Positions 33,804 through 46,069 are shown, counted from the first letter of the stretch. The stretch is 64,000 nt of DNA from Pisaster brevispinus (GCA_023634235.1 JAMKCF010000014.1:7465001-7529000), one strand, 5' to 3'. Translations and numbers: made by a program. The notes: generated by a model from the sequence alone, not told the origin.

Positions 33804-36611
33804 TTATTCTTTGTTTCCACCTAAATCCCGTAACATTTGTACACGTTTTTTGTATACACCAAATATCCTAATGTTTAAATATGAAGGGGTTTGGTCATAT
33901 ATCAAATTGAAGCTTAGTACATAAACTTAACATTTATTGTGATAGTTGTTAAAATTCTTAATTAATTAGCCACTTTAGAGCGAGGTGAATATTTAATTAG
34001 CCAGCCTTGTAAGCACCATATCTCAAAAAGTATACTGCCGATCGTCAAACTTTTTTTAGTTTTAGACTTATGAGATACTGTAGATGTGCTTTCCGGCCTA
34101 AAACAACGAACGACGTCATAATGACGTCATTTATTGCGCATTTTCGCCCGTGCACAAAACACATGGAGATAGTGGAATCAAATCCGACTTCTAGAAACAT
34201 ATTTTTTTAATTAAGCTCAAATTTAACGTCCTAGATTACACAAATCTTTCTTAAAACAAGAAAGATTTTATTGAACTTCAGTTTAAAGCATCAAAACTTA
34301 CCAAAACATTGTCAGTAAAAAAACCCCAAAATTCTCAGGCAAATTTAACGCCACGGGTACTTTGCCTATAATCTGTGAGTTTATAAATAAAAAAGGAGTC
34401 AAGCTCTAAATTTTTTTAACAAATGAGGGCGCTATACCAGTTTAACGGCGCTCTTGCTTGCTTTTTTAAAAACTTGATCAAGTCCTACCCATTTGTGACC
34501 CGTGTTTTTGCGTTGTTTGTATGTAGAGTGTATTATAAAGAGTCATTCCTGCGCCGACTAACGCAAGTCTACTTTCATTCACAAGAATCGAGTTGTCTTG
34601 CTCTCAGCGCAGAGCGTCGTGTGTCCGCTCAGATCTAATCGTTACTCAGGTATCAGCAGCGTGAACGTAGAAAAATAGAACGCCGTGTGTGGGACGATGT
34701 TGCCCGCGTAGCAGACTTGTCCGCGCTTGGGTCCCGTTCACCGGAAAACGATCTTTTAGGTTTCTTATGCAAACGCATTAGTTGAAGCTCAATCGTGAAG
34801 GAAACAAGGCTACCCATTCGCCTGAAACCACGTTTTTAAGGTTCTTGTGCGAACGCATTACTTTGGGAAATCACCGTCTAGCAGACAAAACACTTGGTGG
34901 GGATGCAATAGGGCAAGAATTAGAGCTGAGTGGGGAAATAATGTATAAAAACGTGAAATTACCTTTTCCATGGCTATAAGGTCAGTGTTGATTTGGGGTC
35001 AAAAGCCAAAATTAACAATAACTCATGTCCCATAAATTTTACTATTCATGCCATACGAAAATAATATACTCGATCGGTAATAAAGGGCACACAAAGTTTT
35101 ACAATTACGATTTTAATACAACAGCATTTAGCTTTAAATTAAGCCTGTGCATAAAATTTACAAAAAACGACCGTGCACGGATGAATACACCTGCCTGAGA
35201 TTTGGAAGTTTACACGGCATAAACGTTTTATGAATGAACATCGAAATGGTACTATCATTCATAAGTACCGAAATGGTACTATCATTCATTCGATATTGAA
35301 TAAGCGAATTGATTCCAAATAAGCGAATTGATACCGAATAAGCCATTAGATTTTAAATAAGCAAACTGATTTCAAATGAGCGAAATTATTCCGAGTAAGC
35401 AAATTGATTCTGAATAAGCGTTTTAATTCTGAATATGCGAATTGATTCTGAATAAGCAAATTGATTTAGAATGAGCGAAATTAATCCGAGTAAGCGAATT
35501 GATTCTGAATAAGCGTTTTAATTCTGAATAAGCGAATTGATTTCCAATAAGCGAATTGATACCAATAAGCGAATTGATTCCGAATAAGCCATTCCGTAAA
35601 AGCAACAGTGCACGGATGAATACACCTGCCTGAGATTTGGAAGTTTACACAGCATACACATTTTATGAATGAACATCGAAATGGTACTATCATTCATGCG
35701 TCTTATGATGAATCATTGAATGATGTAGTGTTAAGTGTATTTAAAGAAACTTCACAATCTTTATCAACAAGCATAATGCTTACGACTTGGCGAAATGGTT
35801 ATGAATAGGCAAAATGGTTATGAATCAGCAATGATTCTGAATAAGCAAATTGATTTTGAATGAGCGAAATTATTCCGAGTAAGCAAATTGATTGTGAAAA
35901 AGCGTTTTGATTCTGAATAAGCGAATTTATTCAGAATAAGCGAATTGATTCCAAATAAGTGATTTGAGTTTGAATAAGCGAATTAATTCCGAATAAGCGA
36001 TTTGATTTTGAATAAGCAAATTCATAGTCAATGTTTAGCAATTTTCGATTGAATTGTTTTATGCTTATCCGAACCGTAAAAATGTAAACGTTTAACCGGT
36101 TGATCGGCTGGTTAACCGTGTAACCGTCACAGGATTGGTATACATGCTAGCTTGTGAGACCTGTTCCTCGATAACAAAATTTAGAGTAAAAAAAGCCGTT
36201 AACACAACTGCGCTTGTGATAAAAAAACATTGCCTCTGCAGTGCAACATCTCAAGAACTACACAACCCATGTACATGTTCTTTTCAGTTATAGACCCTTC
36301 AAGCATTGAAGACTGAACTTAGGATACCGTGACCCCATGTTAACCTTTACTTCCGGGTCAACCGAAAGTGGGACCATCTCAAGAACTACACAACCCATGT
36401 TCAATTTCTTTTCAGTTATAAACCTTTTGAGCATTGAAGATAAGCCTTGGGTTACCGTGACCCCATGTTGACCTTTACTTCTGAGTCAACCGGAAGTGGG
36501 ACCATATCGTTCAATCTTGAACTTAGGCTCATTTTAAATGTCTGGATCGTTTAATCAAAGCAAAACAAAACGGAACAGCTTTGTGTTTGTCCACAAACAC
36601 CTAATGTCTAG
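33804..36611 (+). mobile_element. Helitron-type unit 9 (alpha), end of the array
   Basis: Body from TC at 33808, separated from unit 8's CTAG by only TTAT, the shortest junction in the array. CRE octamer 34132-34139; 21-bp blocks about 35290-35590 and 35830-36015; 3' hairpin GTGTTTGTCCACAAACAC 36583-36600; CTAG 36608-36611. The flank continues TTGCAATTG, which gives the T expected after a Helitron 3' end. Confidence 0.75.
34423..34785 (+). pseudogene. Broken 120-codon frame in unit 9
   Basis: Reads to codon 71 (RRVSAQI) and then stops because TCTTATCG has become TCTAATCG. The downstream sequence is otherwise intact. Confidence 0.45.
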
Positions 36612-38739
36612 TTGCAATTGTTTTTGTTTTGTTCATCAGGGCAAACGTTCTAAATTTACAAATGTCGTAAATTAGCTCGTCAAATTGTCGGGAAATATTT
36701 TAGTTTCATTTAAACTTAATTAAAATAATACGCAGTAATTATATGCAAAGTAGATAACGCAAGAGGGCGCTAACCTTCAATTGACTTCCTGTAGTCTAAC
36801 AAAGGAACACCTATGTAGAGAATTTTTTAAAGTAGGCTAATCAATTTATTATACCCTCAAGAGTTTCATAGTTGAATAAAATTCAAAGAAATACCCAATA
36901 GGATTATATCTGCTGATAGATCTTCTCATAAATTTCAAGTTATACATTCAGCAAGGACTTCCCCGTAGTTGATGAACCCTTTAATAAGAGGACTTGTCAA
37001 GTTGATGGATCATACGTTGAGTACCTCCCCCGCTGCATTTCCTTCAGCATGAAAATCAGTGTGAAGCGCAGCGTGCACAAAACAGCGGCGTTCCGGGCCG
37101 AGAGACGTTTCTGACGGCAGAGCATTACCTCAAGTAGGCCCTATGCTGACCAGAGTGCGGGGGAACGAGAGTTGTCGGGCCTACGGAGGAATGCACGGCA
37201 GTCAGGCAGTCAAGGGGCCGAGAGACAATTAGTGTTCCCCGTGTACGTTGACCAGTATACTTTGAACGGGGCGGGGGGGGGGGGGGGTGGCGTTCCACGT
37301 ATTACAGAAGCCAATACACAAAGGGAATTTGACCACATGCACCATGTTTTTTATTATCCTTGTGAATGGGCAAAGACTTTACCTTGTTTTTTAGTCAGTA
37401 AACGCTTATCGAAAATTTACAGCAAAAATACAAAATAAATGTATTCAGATTGAACGCAACAAATTTCTTTTCAGCAACATGTTTGTATTTAATTCCAGTG
37501 CTTTCCATAGTATTATTACAATTAAATTTGTATATTCTAGAGAAACGTTCATGAAATCATTGTTTGACAAAATAAAGACAAGAAATACTGAATTAAAGCC
37601 TTTATATTGGCATTCAGTCTAGGGACAAATTGTGTTTCTGTTAATCATGGTATTGGGTAACAAAGCACGTACAAATTAGGGACAAAGTATAGCTTACACA
37701 CCCACACTCCCCCCCCCCCCAATAAAAAAAATAAATAAATAGGTCTAAATAAATATTAAAAAACAGTAACAACAATCCCAACTTAAAAAACATCTTTGGT
37801 TGGTGTGTGATCAAATTCCTGAAAAAGAAGGAACCTAATAAAACAAAGAGAAAGGTATCCATTTTGAGAGAGTGAAACAAATGATACACAATCCAAGCCC
37901 AATTGGTGTGGTACTTTTTTGTTTTAAGGATCGGGGTTGCGAATGAACACTAACCAAACTTTTTTCGAAAAACTGTTTGTATTTGTATTATTTGTTGTGG
38001 GGGGGGGGGAGTGTGTACATGTGTATGTGTGTCTGTCCTTAAAATGTAATATAATGCTTTTTAGCTGCCTATAGTTCTGTGCATTGTGATGTCAATAGTA
38101 TGTTCTGTGAAGAGAACTGAACACCTCTATAAACAAAGAAAAACAATGCAAAAAACTACACTCATGACGACCAAAAAAACGTAACAATTTTGTTCAGTTA
38201 AGAACTGAGAAGCAAGAAAGGATTAGTTATAATAATCAAAACACCTCAAAGAGTGACTTTGAAAATGGTATTATTAGATTGTCACATTATTTGTCAAATA
38301 CTGGTTGTCTGTGTTTTTGTTCAAAATGATGGTTACTTGGTTAAAACAATTACAGCGTCTGTTATGCACCAAAATCGACAAGATATGGTGATTTTTAGGG
38401 TTGCCACATAATCTTCTCTCTCGATAGTATCAGGTGGAGAAACAGTCCATTTATGCGTATTGAACTTTGTTATTAAACTTTTCAGTCATTAGTCCTAAAC
38501 AGATTCTTAAAATAACACTATGAAAAATGAATAGCCTAAGTCGATGGTACACAAACATGGATTTGAATATGAGCATTGTGCAGTTGTAGATTTTATATAG
38601 ATTATACAAAAGAGTATAACTTTGAAAACATAAAATAAAAACAGCTATTTGGATTGTTGGAATTCATTTTGAGTGTTGGAATAGAATACATAATATTCTA
38701 CAAAATTCCTAATGCAAATCATCAGCATTGAGTATCCAA
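36612..38739. other. No gene recognised; contains poly-G, poly-C and a CpG-richer patch
   Basis: Bases 36990-37280 are richer in CpG than their surroundings and twice carry GGGCCGAGAGAC or a close match. A 15-base G run lies at 37273-37287, a C run near 37712 and a G run near 38000. The 88-codon frame at 37172-37438 reads through the G run (GGGGGG) and has no domain. Confidence 0.4.
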
Positions 38740-38835
38740 TTAACTGCTGCATGGAGGTCTAGTTCCTTGCCATCTTACTTTCACCTCAAGCAAGTGGTTT
38801 CCATGACATCTCTCTTCATTGTGCTGAACCACCTC
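38740..38835 (-). CDS. Candidate terminal exon, minus strand, unknown gene
   Basis: On the minus strand an acceptor TTGCTGTTGACAG precedes GAGGTGGTTCAGC. The frame reads EVVQHNEERCHGNHLLEVKV and continues to a TAA at 38740. The upstream candidate exon (39395-39469) ends in phase 0 and joins in frame. No family recognised. It could equally be chance. Confidence 0.25.
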   Translation of the reverse strand, partial: EVVQHNEERCHGNHLLEVKVRWQGTRPPCSS

Positions 38836-39394
38836 CTGTCAACAGCAATACAAAAAAATCCAATAAATTTGGCAAAAAGAAGATTATGATATTATTGATA
38901 AAACACATACGATTGTTCATGTACATTAGCTTTTTATTGTTGCCTTACAACTTGCAGCACACACACCACCGACTGTTGGTTGATTGTTTTTTATTATGAA
39001 TTTGCACATTTTTTTCCTTTTTATTTTCAAAAACTTCTCTTTTGACATTGAAACATTAAACCAGGTAATAGTTAACAAAAACTAAAACATTGTTCTAAAA
39101 CTACTGAACAATCGTAAAGATTGAAGACTGAAAATGACGCGCTAGTGACCCAGTTTCAACCTAAGTTCGCATAAGGCTTTGTTTTGTGTGTACTTCTCAA
39201 CAAACTTGTCTTCTGTAAGTCTACTAAATTCTCATGCAATTTGATAATTAAGACTTCTTGTAAAATTGACCAGAATGTTCTGGGGCAATTGCGATGCTCC
39301 TGGTCTCCTATCGTTATATTTTCACAAACAAAAGGTACTCATTTCACTGAAACGAGTGCTTTATACACTATAGAATGATAATTTGTATACATAC

Positions 39395-39469
39395 AATTAC
39401 ATGGATTCTCATTTCCTCTGGAAGCACAGAGTCACCGGTTATTACATCTTCAGTCATCAGACTTCTTGC
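39395..39469 (-). CDS. Candidate internal exon, minus strand, unknown gene
   Basis: Bounded by acceptor GGCTTACAG and donor GTATGTATAC, 75 bp, phase 0 at both ends. Reads ARSLMTEDVITGDSVLPEEM plus RIHVI. The composition is protein-like and both splice sites are good. I do not recognise it; no upstream exon was identified. Confidence 0.3.
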
Positions 39470-40852
39470 CTGTAAGCCTGTAAATTATAAACAAATGAAA
39501 AATGCCAATTACCAATATTACAAAAGTAAAATAATAAAAAGATAAATATTCAAAAATAGTTTTTTTAATGATGATTTTAAAAACAAATCTGGCTCATGAA
39601 GTGTGTGTGGCGTCCATGCAATAACCTTATTGATGATGACCTTAAAATTGTTTGTATTTGTTTTCCATGTTTCAGTGGTGAAAACGGTCACAAGGCGCCT
39701 TGTCAGGTGGTTGTGGCCATCCTATTCCTTAATTTTAGTAATGTTTTTGTTTTGCTTATGCAATCTTGTGTCAAACCTTGCTTATGCGTCCATGTGTCAA
39801 ACCATGGTAAACCATTTAATATAAGAGAACACAATCATGATTGCTTTTGATAAGAGAACACAATCATGATTGACGATATTATTTGTCAGCATGTAGTCCC
39901 ATTGAACCTAATGGTCAAAATTTTAGTGCAGGGGGAAATTTGTATGGTGTGGTCAAAGTCCAGTTTTTTTGGGGTTTTTTGTCGGGGGGGGGGGTGCAGC
40001 TTGGCAGGAGCCACCATCCCCAGATCCCACCAGACATGCTCAAAACCTTCACACCATTTTATTCCTACCAAATGAGATCAACAAAAATACACAATAAATG
40101 GTTTGAAATGTGAAATAGCCCCACCCCGAAATTATGTGTTTTCTTTCATGTGCCCTCCCCCCCCCGAAAATTTTCAAACAGATTTTGGGGTTCCACTGAA
40201 ACACTGATCCAATTACAAGTTGATTTGAAACTCAAAAGGTATTCTTTTGATGTTTCTTTTAATAATTAGTTTTGTAGACTACAATATAGCACTACAATTA
40301 AAAATTACTTGCCCGATTGATTGGTATGAAAAGGTCAGGGTCTATCTATAAAGAAGGGTTGTTTATAATCTATTTTTTTCAGTAAGTCCATGTCTAAATG
40401 GACAGTTTTGGTGGCTTATACAGGATTCCATTAAGTGCAACCGGAAATGTTTAGTAGAAAATATTGTTGTCATTCCCGTCAACACTTGAATTGCAGCCCC
40501 AGTCCCCACACCTGGCTTGGAATTTCATATTTTAGACGGCAAGGCCATATTTCCATTTTGCAAAGGACAATCTTAAAAGATAGAAAACTTTTGGTGGGGC
40601 ACCAAGGTCAAAAACAGGACCACCTTAGACCATGGCCTCCATGGCCTCTGTGTAATTCCTGGCCTAAGCTAATTACTGACAACTTGCTGACAACTCATTG
40701 AGTATTCCAGTATTCACTAACAATTTATAAAACCCCACAGTAAATTTAAGGCCAAGTGCTGGGGTCCAACACAAGCTCTTGAATTTAAATTTAATTTGAG
40801 AATGAACAGAGTACTTTACAGTGTCCATGCTACATACAGGCTTTGAAAGGAA
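39470..40852. other. No gene recognised
   Basis: Short overlapping frames only. Near 39970-40000 is a run of ten G followed by TGCAG, and near 40151-40165 a C run. Confidence 0.4.
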
Positions 40853-40940
40853 CAATTACTATAGTTGTGATAATCGTAACCCTCCATCCTCCAGACGGTT
40901 ACAGGATGGAGGGTTACGATTATCGCAACTACAATTACGT
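40853..40940. mobile_element. 70-bp hairpin MITE, copy 1, degenerate 9-bp TSD
   Basis: Element 40862-40931 opens TAGTTGTGATAATCG and closes with its inverted complement. The arms continue TAACCCTCCATCCT on each side. Flanks CAATTACTA (40853-40861) and CAATTACGT (40932-40940) share seven bases, consistent with an old 9-bp duplication. A related copy is at 53278-53359. A 9-bp TSD is typical of Mutator-like elements; assignment is inference. Confidence 0.75.
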
Positions 40941-40999
40941 CCATGCTTTATGCTTACAATTTGGGATTGTAACGTCAGAGGGTTTTGCAGTTGTTGGCA

Positions 41000-41793
41000 G
41001 TGGCAAGTGGAGTTTGACAGGAAAGATAGTGTTGGACAACTGGAGTGTTGTTAAGCTAGGCACTAAATCATAAATGGCTAGCAAGATAACACTAACACAC
41101 TAATGAATGCATTGATCAGTTGATATAATTTAGCAATGTGTATTGTTTATTTTAATTCATAAACACTTGTATTTATTGCTTGTATGTTATTTATTCTTAT
41201 CTCTTTTAGTTTTAGGGTTTCCTCTTTTAAGTTTTATACTTTTTAATAAAGCACCTGGCCCTGGGAGCAATAATAGTATTGTTTATAGTAATAATAGGCC
41301 TAATTATTATAATAATTTCTGGAGTCCATCGGCCTACACTGTTCATCTACCAAGACCATGGTAGACCTAGGGTCTAGCATGAGTTAACTTATAACTAGTT
41401 TTACAAGAAATGTTTATGAATCATGTGTTATCATTGCTAGCACTAGCACTAGCAGTAGCACTAGCTGTAGCAAGTAGCAGCATGAATGAATGTCATATTT
41501 TCAGATTTTTAGGAAACTTAAACTTACCAACAATCATTGATCGGAAGAATCTCTACCTTAGCACCTGCATACAAAGTGGATGTGTTCAATGTGATTCATC
41601 CATTGCTGATTCGGAGGTAGGGACACATTTGGGGGCGAAAACTTCCGCAACTGGAAGAAGTCATTATTTCATGGTACATTATTTCGGTCTATTATTTCAT
41701 GAGGCGGCCATGATGTAAAGCGCGAGCGCCACCAACCGATCCACAGAGAGAACGTAAACAATGACCTGCCTCGCTAACAATTGTGGCGGGTGA
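41000..41793. other. No gene recognised
   Basis: AT-rich with CTAG/AGCA words near 41440-41480. The 102-codon frame at 41410-41718 opens with a hydrophobic run that reads the CTAGCACTAG low-complexity DNA and is not convincing. Confidence 0.35.
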
Positions 41794-41892
41794 TATTATG
41801 TAAGATGATAATATATTTCGGTCACGCTAATACCATGGCTTTTTTGCCCCCAAGCCTTACTTATAAGTAGCGGTGGGTAGTCGAATCGGGTG
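41794..41892 (-). repeat. 100-bp dispersed repeat, copy 2
   Basis: Reverse complement of 3567-3666, differing by a few bases (GGGGGC for GGGGGGC, AAAAAG for AAATAAG). A strong splice donor, GGTAATG then GTAAGTAG, lies 23 bases past its end (41915/41916), and a GC-richer stretch (41715-41790) precedes it. The copy may therefore lie in a transcribed first exon, but that is inference. Confidence 0.75.
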
Positions 41893-42899
41893 GGCTTGGT
41901 CATTGGTAATGGTAAGTAGACCAAATTATATTCAGTATTATATTTCATAGAATGTTGTGCCGTCAACTCCATGGATCATAGAGGCAATATACTACTAAGG
42001 TTATTTTACTTAAACAATTATTATGAACTCTGACAACATTGTTTTCCTATTTTCACTGGTTTTAACAATATTTACTTGGTTTACATTTTGCAGGCAAGTT
42101 ACTGTTTAGCTAGCACATGTATTATTAAGAAGTACAAATGGGTGGTTGAAAAATGTACCTTATATGGAGGAAGATTTGGTAAAAGGCTGATTGAAACATA
42201 CCAAACATAATATTACCAAAACATTTCTGCAATGACTACTTGACTGATTAAAGAAAATTGTGAATTTGGTAAAGCTGATCAATGTTAATCCTTCCGTGAT
42301 TCAATGTGAATGTTTAAGATAAAAATCTAAACTTTTGATGTAAGCACTTTTGTGATTTTTTATTTCTTCAAATTTTAAGAATTTAAGTCTTATCGTAAAC
42401 GTCATCATATATTTACCATATGTACCTTTGATCAACCAGATAGAAGTCATTGCAGTCTAGGGGCTTTCCATCAACGTTTTGTGATTTAGGTTCGGTATAT
42501 ACAGTTTGAGTCAGTCTTTTTACCGAATCTATTTCCGTATAAGTTATAAGCTACATTTTTCAACCAGCCATTTCTACTTTGCACTTCAGATGTTTTTTCT
42601 CAACTGAAACAGATAGAAATATATATATGGACGACTGGTACTGATGATATATAAACTTCATAATCAGTCAGTTTTAGGAACTCACCATAGATTATTTGGA
42701 TTTTATCAACTCTATATTTTACTTGTACCTTTAATGCATAGCTGATAAACAAAACCAACTTGTACAGCTTCGATCAAGCTTACACTTACAACTGCCTCAA
42801 GCATTTGTGCTTATGATTTGTAAATCTACAAGGGCCTATAGACAAGTATTAAACATATGACAGCTAATTAATTTATCTTGTTGTTATTATATATTGCAG

Positions 42900-43075
42900 A
42901 TTTATGCACAGGATCTCTTTGTTTCACGTACAAGAAAACCACATCTGGGAAGATTGAGTGGAATAGGACAGGAACTTGGCAAAACATCCACAGATGCTAC
43001 AGTGACCACAAGTCTACGCCCTGCACTGCAGCTGACGTGACACGAACAAAGATCTTCACAAACATACCAAAGAGT
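42900..43075 (+). CDS. Candidate terminal exon, plus strand, frame uncertain
   Basis: A textbook acceptor (TTATTATATATTGCAG) ends at 42899. Two frames stay open: one reads IYAQDLFVSRTRKPHLGRLS and stops near 43042; the other reads LCTGSLCFTYKKTTSGKIEW and stops at 43076 with four cysteines. Neither matches a family I know, and both cannot be right. Confidence 0.3.
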
Positions 43076-43079
43076 TGAT

Positions 43080-43430
43080 TCCAAAGTACCTGTTTGAACA
43101 CTCAAATTTGCATGTGACATGTCATTAAAATATATTTATGTTGTATGTCAATAGTGGATCGGACAATTACATAATGTTTCAGTAAAAAATAGTTGAACTA
43201 CGTTTCAACATTGTTTTACTGCACACAAATTGTAGCATCCAGTATGTATTTGTTGTGTAATAATTACCACACAGATAAACTACAATAGTATTACAGGGAT
43301 TATCCAAGTAGTAACAAAAAACAGAAAACTTAATTACTTTAGTACTACAGGAAAAGTACTACAGAGAATTAAGAGAACGTTTTTCTTGCAGGATTTGTAC
43401 ACAGAAATAGTACCTCAGGAGTTGTAGCAC
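43080..43430. other. No gene; possible 3' UTR
   Basis: AT-rich with several AAATA words and no coding signal. It would be the 3' untranslated region if the exon at 42900 is real. Confidence 0.3.
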
Positions 43431-43431
43431 A

Positions 43432-43862
43432 AGAATATTACCACAGCAGTATAACCACAGCAGTATAACCACAGCAGTATAACCACAGCAATATTACCTA
43501 AGGAGCTGTACCACATAAGCATTACCGGAGGAAAATTACCACAGCAATTGTACCACAAGAATAGTACCACAGCAATTTTACCACAGGAATTGTATCACAA
43601 GAATAGTACCACAGCACTATTACCACAGGAATTGTACCACAATAATAGTATCACAGCAATATTACCACATGATGTGTACCACAAGAATAGTACCACAGCA
43701 ATTTTACCACAGGAATTGTATCACAAGAATAGTACCACAGCACTATTACCACAGGAATTGTACCACAAGAATAGTATCACAGCAATGTTACCACATGATG
43801 TGTACCACAAGAATAGTACCACAGCAATATTATAGCAGAAATTGTACCACAAGAATGGTAAA
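43432..43862. repeat. Minisatellite with ~15-bp subunits and a 126-bp higher-order period
   Basis: Subunits alternate ACCACAGCA, ACCACAAGAATAGT and ACCACAGGAATTGT. A larger period of 126 bp is clear: GCAATTTTACCACAGG recurs at 43572 and 43698 with the following 120 bases nearly identical. Since 126 is divisible by three, an open frame of 95 codons runs through as YHKNSTTAILPQEL repeats. This looks like a by-product of the repeat. Confidence 0.9.
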
Positions 43863-44130
43863 CGACCAATTACTAGGAAGTTTTAACCATTAGGGTTGGG
43901 CTTATTGCAGTCACCAATTTTGGGTTTGAGCTTACCCCAAAACAAAGGTTAAAAACAAGCCTTAATGTTTATTGAACACTTTTAAACCAATATGGTGGAG
44001 AACAAGAGACCATCTGTCGGTCTTAAATCTTTTACCAAGTAATGGTTAGAAGTTTTTTTTAAACGACCAATTACTAGGGAGGTTGTAACCATCAGGGTTG
44101 GGCTTATTGCAACCACCCGATATTAGGTTT
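43859..44130. repeat. Pair of ~70-bp direct repeats, 202 bp apart
   Basis: AAACGACCAATTACTAGG through TTAGGGTTGGGCTTATTGC starts at about 43859 and again at about 44061 with small differences. The first copy directly abuts the minisatellite. Origin unknown. Confidence 0.75.
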
Positions 44131-44309
44131 AGTAACCAATAAAAGGTATTTGGAAATCGACTAACTCCACTCATGTAAGTTGGGTAAATATTTTCAACTT
44201 CTATCAATAATGGGGTCAATATCGCCCAAACGTTGGTCAAAATGACTTTACCCAATAATTTTTGCCCAACGTTTTAAGATTGTAGAAAAGGGCTTTCGAT
44301 GTAAACATC

Positions 44310-45016
44310 ATTCTAGGCAGTGTGCTCGTTTTCGACCTGCATTATTCATCTATGGAATTATGGTTAATTAGGCTCTATAATTATTACTTGATGACAAAGA
44401 TTTAATCACTAATTAGGCTTAAAGCATGTCCCCTCAAAGGAATGGTAAAGTGAGGTTTACATTTGAATCAGTTTTGGGGTGAGCAATAAACAATGTCATT
44501 TGCCATGTTTAGTCCTAGATCTCACTCACTCGTACTGTTTGTATAACTAATTTTGTTTTTAGTCACTGTACTTTCTTAGGTATCATAATTTGTTAGCAAT
44601 GATCTGCGCGTACACGTACAAAAAAAACACAGCCTTTCGCAGGGTCCCAAAGGCAAGGCGCTGTGGTTTATGGGTATATTGGGAACTCTTAGCCAATGAC
44701 CGCAGTAAAATGCCCATAAATTGTGGCAATTTTTTTGAGGAGAATGAATATCATTTTGAACTAAATGTACACAGACGCTACAAGTGAGGTATAGGACTTT
44801 AAACTTAGCAAAATGAATCATTTCAGTGTCGCCATGCTTACCACAAAAAACGGATTGAACTGTCAATCCCATTTTACCATTTCTTTAAAGGAAAATACTT
44901 TAAGCCTATAACTAGTTCATAAATCTGTGTAATTATGTAATAACTATGCAGACTTACTTATCGTAATGTCACAGATGAATAATGCAGGTAGGGAGCGAGC
45001 ACACAGTCGTTTAAAA
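44310..45016. mobile_element. ~700-bp TIR element, decayed, no transposase
   Basis: Left arm, about 44310-44470, and right arm, about 44865-45016, are imperfect inverted repeats. Shared words in order are TGTGCTCG, ACCTGCATTATTCATCT, AGGCTTAAAG and AATGGTAAA (left orientation). The arms are about 150 bp with indels. The 400-bp centre has a 98-codon minus-strand frame (44872-44576) with no recognisable domain. No clean target duplication found. Confidence 0.65.
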
Positions 45017-46069
45017 CCCTGCGTTGCAGTATGCCAGGATACAGTAGCCATAACATGGTAGTACAGTCATCGTGTGTACCGTTAAAAATGCGTGTAAAAC
45101 TGCTCACAAACTGCTCACAAACTCTTCTAACATGGCATCAATAGACTCAGAAAGGCTCACTGAATCCCCAGAAAAAAGGCAACTTTTTTGTTCAATGTGT
45201 GCATCGTGCCAATAACACAGGCGGTCACATGATTGCGCTACAAAAAGAAAATAATGTTACCCAAATCCAACTTTTTTTCTTTTTTTTGCATTGCTTACCA
45301 GTATACTGAGAAACAAGGTATCTTATTTACTTGGCCTACCCTGAAACAACAGCTTAACCGCCTTACAGGTCTGCCTGATGTCTGCAATAGCAAAGCCAGT
45401 GACAGAATGATTGGTTGTTTGGTGGTAACAGCGGCGTAGATCTTAGACCTTGGAGTGTATCCAATGTCAACGTATTATCTAAGGGGCTTCGAAGTTAAAG
45501 GTGACTGTAGGTCGAAGACTCACCCCAAGCTAATTTTGCTGGTAATAGTGTTATCCGGCTATGTTCCATTAGGGATCTTGTGAAATTTCGCGATTTTTGA
45601 CAGTACCGTTAATGAGTAAAAACAATTTTTTGTACAACGGTACAGTCACTTGCTGCGCGATGCCTCGAGGAATGATGTTTGACACGTCAAGCCCTACTCC
45701 CAACTTACCCTGTGGTGGCTACCCTGGGGGGAATCCGGTGTGGGACAATGGAAACAAAGCCATCGGCTCGTCCACGGCTCGTTACATGTTGGAATAAATG
45801 TTAGACTGAACACCCAACAGACTTCAAAGTAACCTAGCTATGCTCATGTCTGTTCTAGAAGAACAAATATATAAGACATAAACCCTGCACATATGGGCGA
45901 TAGCAGCAACGTAATGATCCCTGGATGCACAAAAAATATAAAATAAACAACAGTCTGACATCTTCGCATTATTCAGTATAAAATACCCCGAAGATATTAA
46001 ACAACACTCACCCAATTCTGGATAGTATACGAATGTTATGGTTGCTTTGAGTCAAAGTCTCACTCTCAC
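45017..46069. other. No gene recognised
   Basis: A 66-codon plus-strand frame at 45597-45797 (ending SSTARYMLE) has neither splice context nor family resemblance. The rest is non-coding. Confidence 0.35.

Noticed and set aside
37172..37438. 88-codon frame with a glycine run
   Set aside because: The glycines come from a 15-base G homopolymer. No domain or splice support.
43548..43835. 95-codon open frame of YHKNSTTAILPQEL repeats
   Set aside because: It is the translation of a minisatellite whose period is divisible by three. No start context, splice site or domain.
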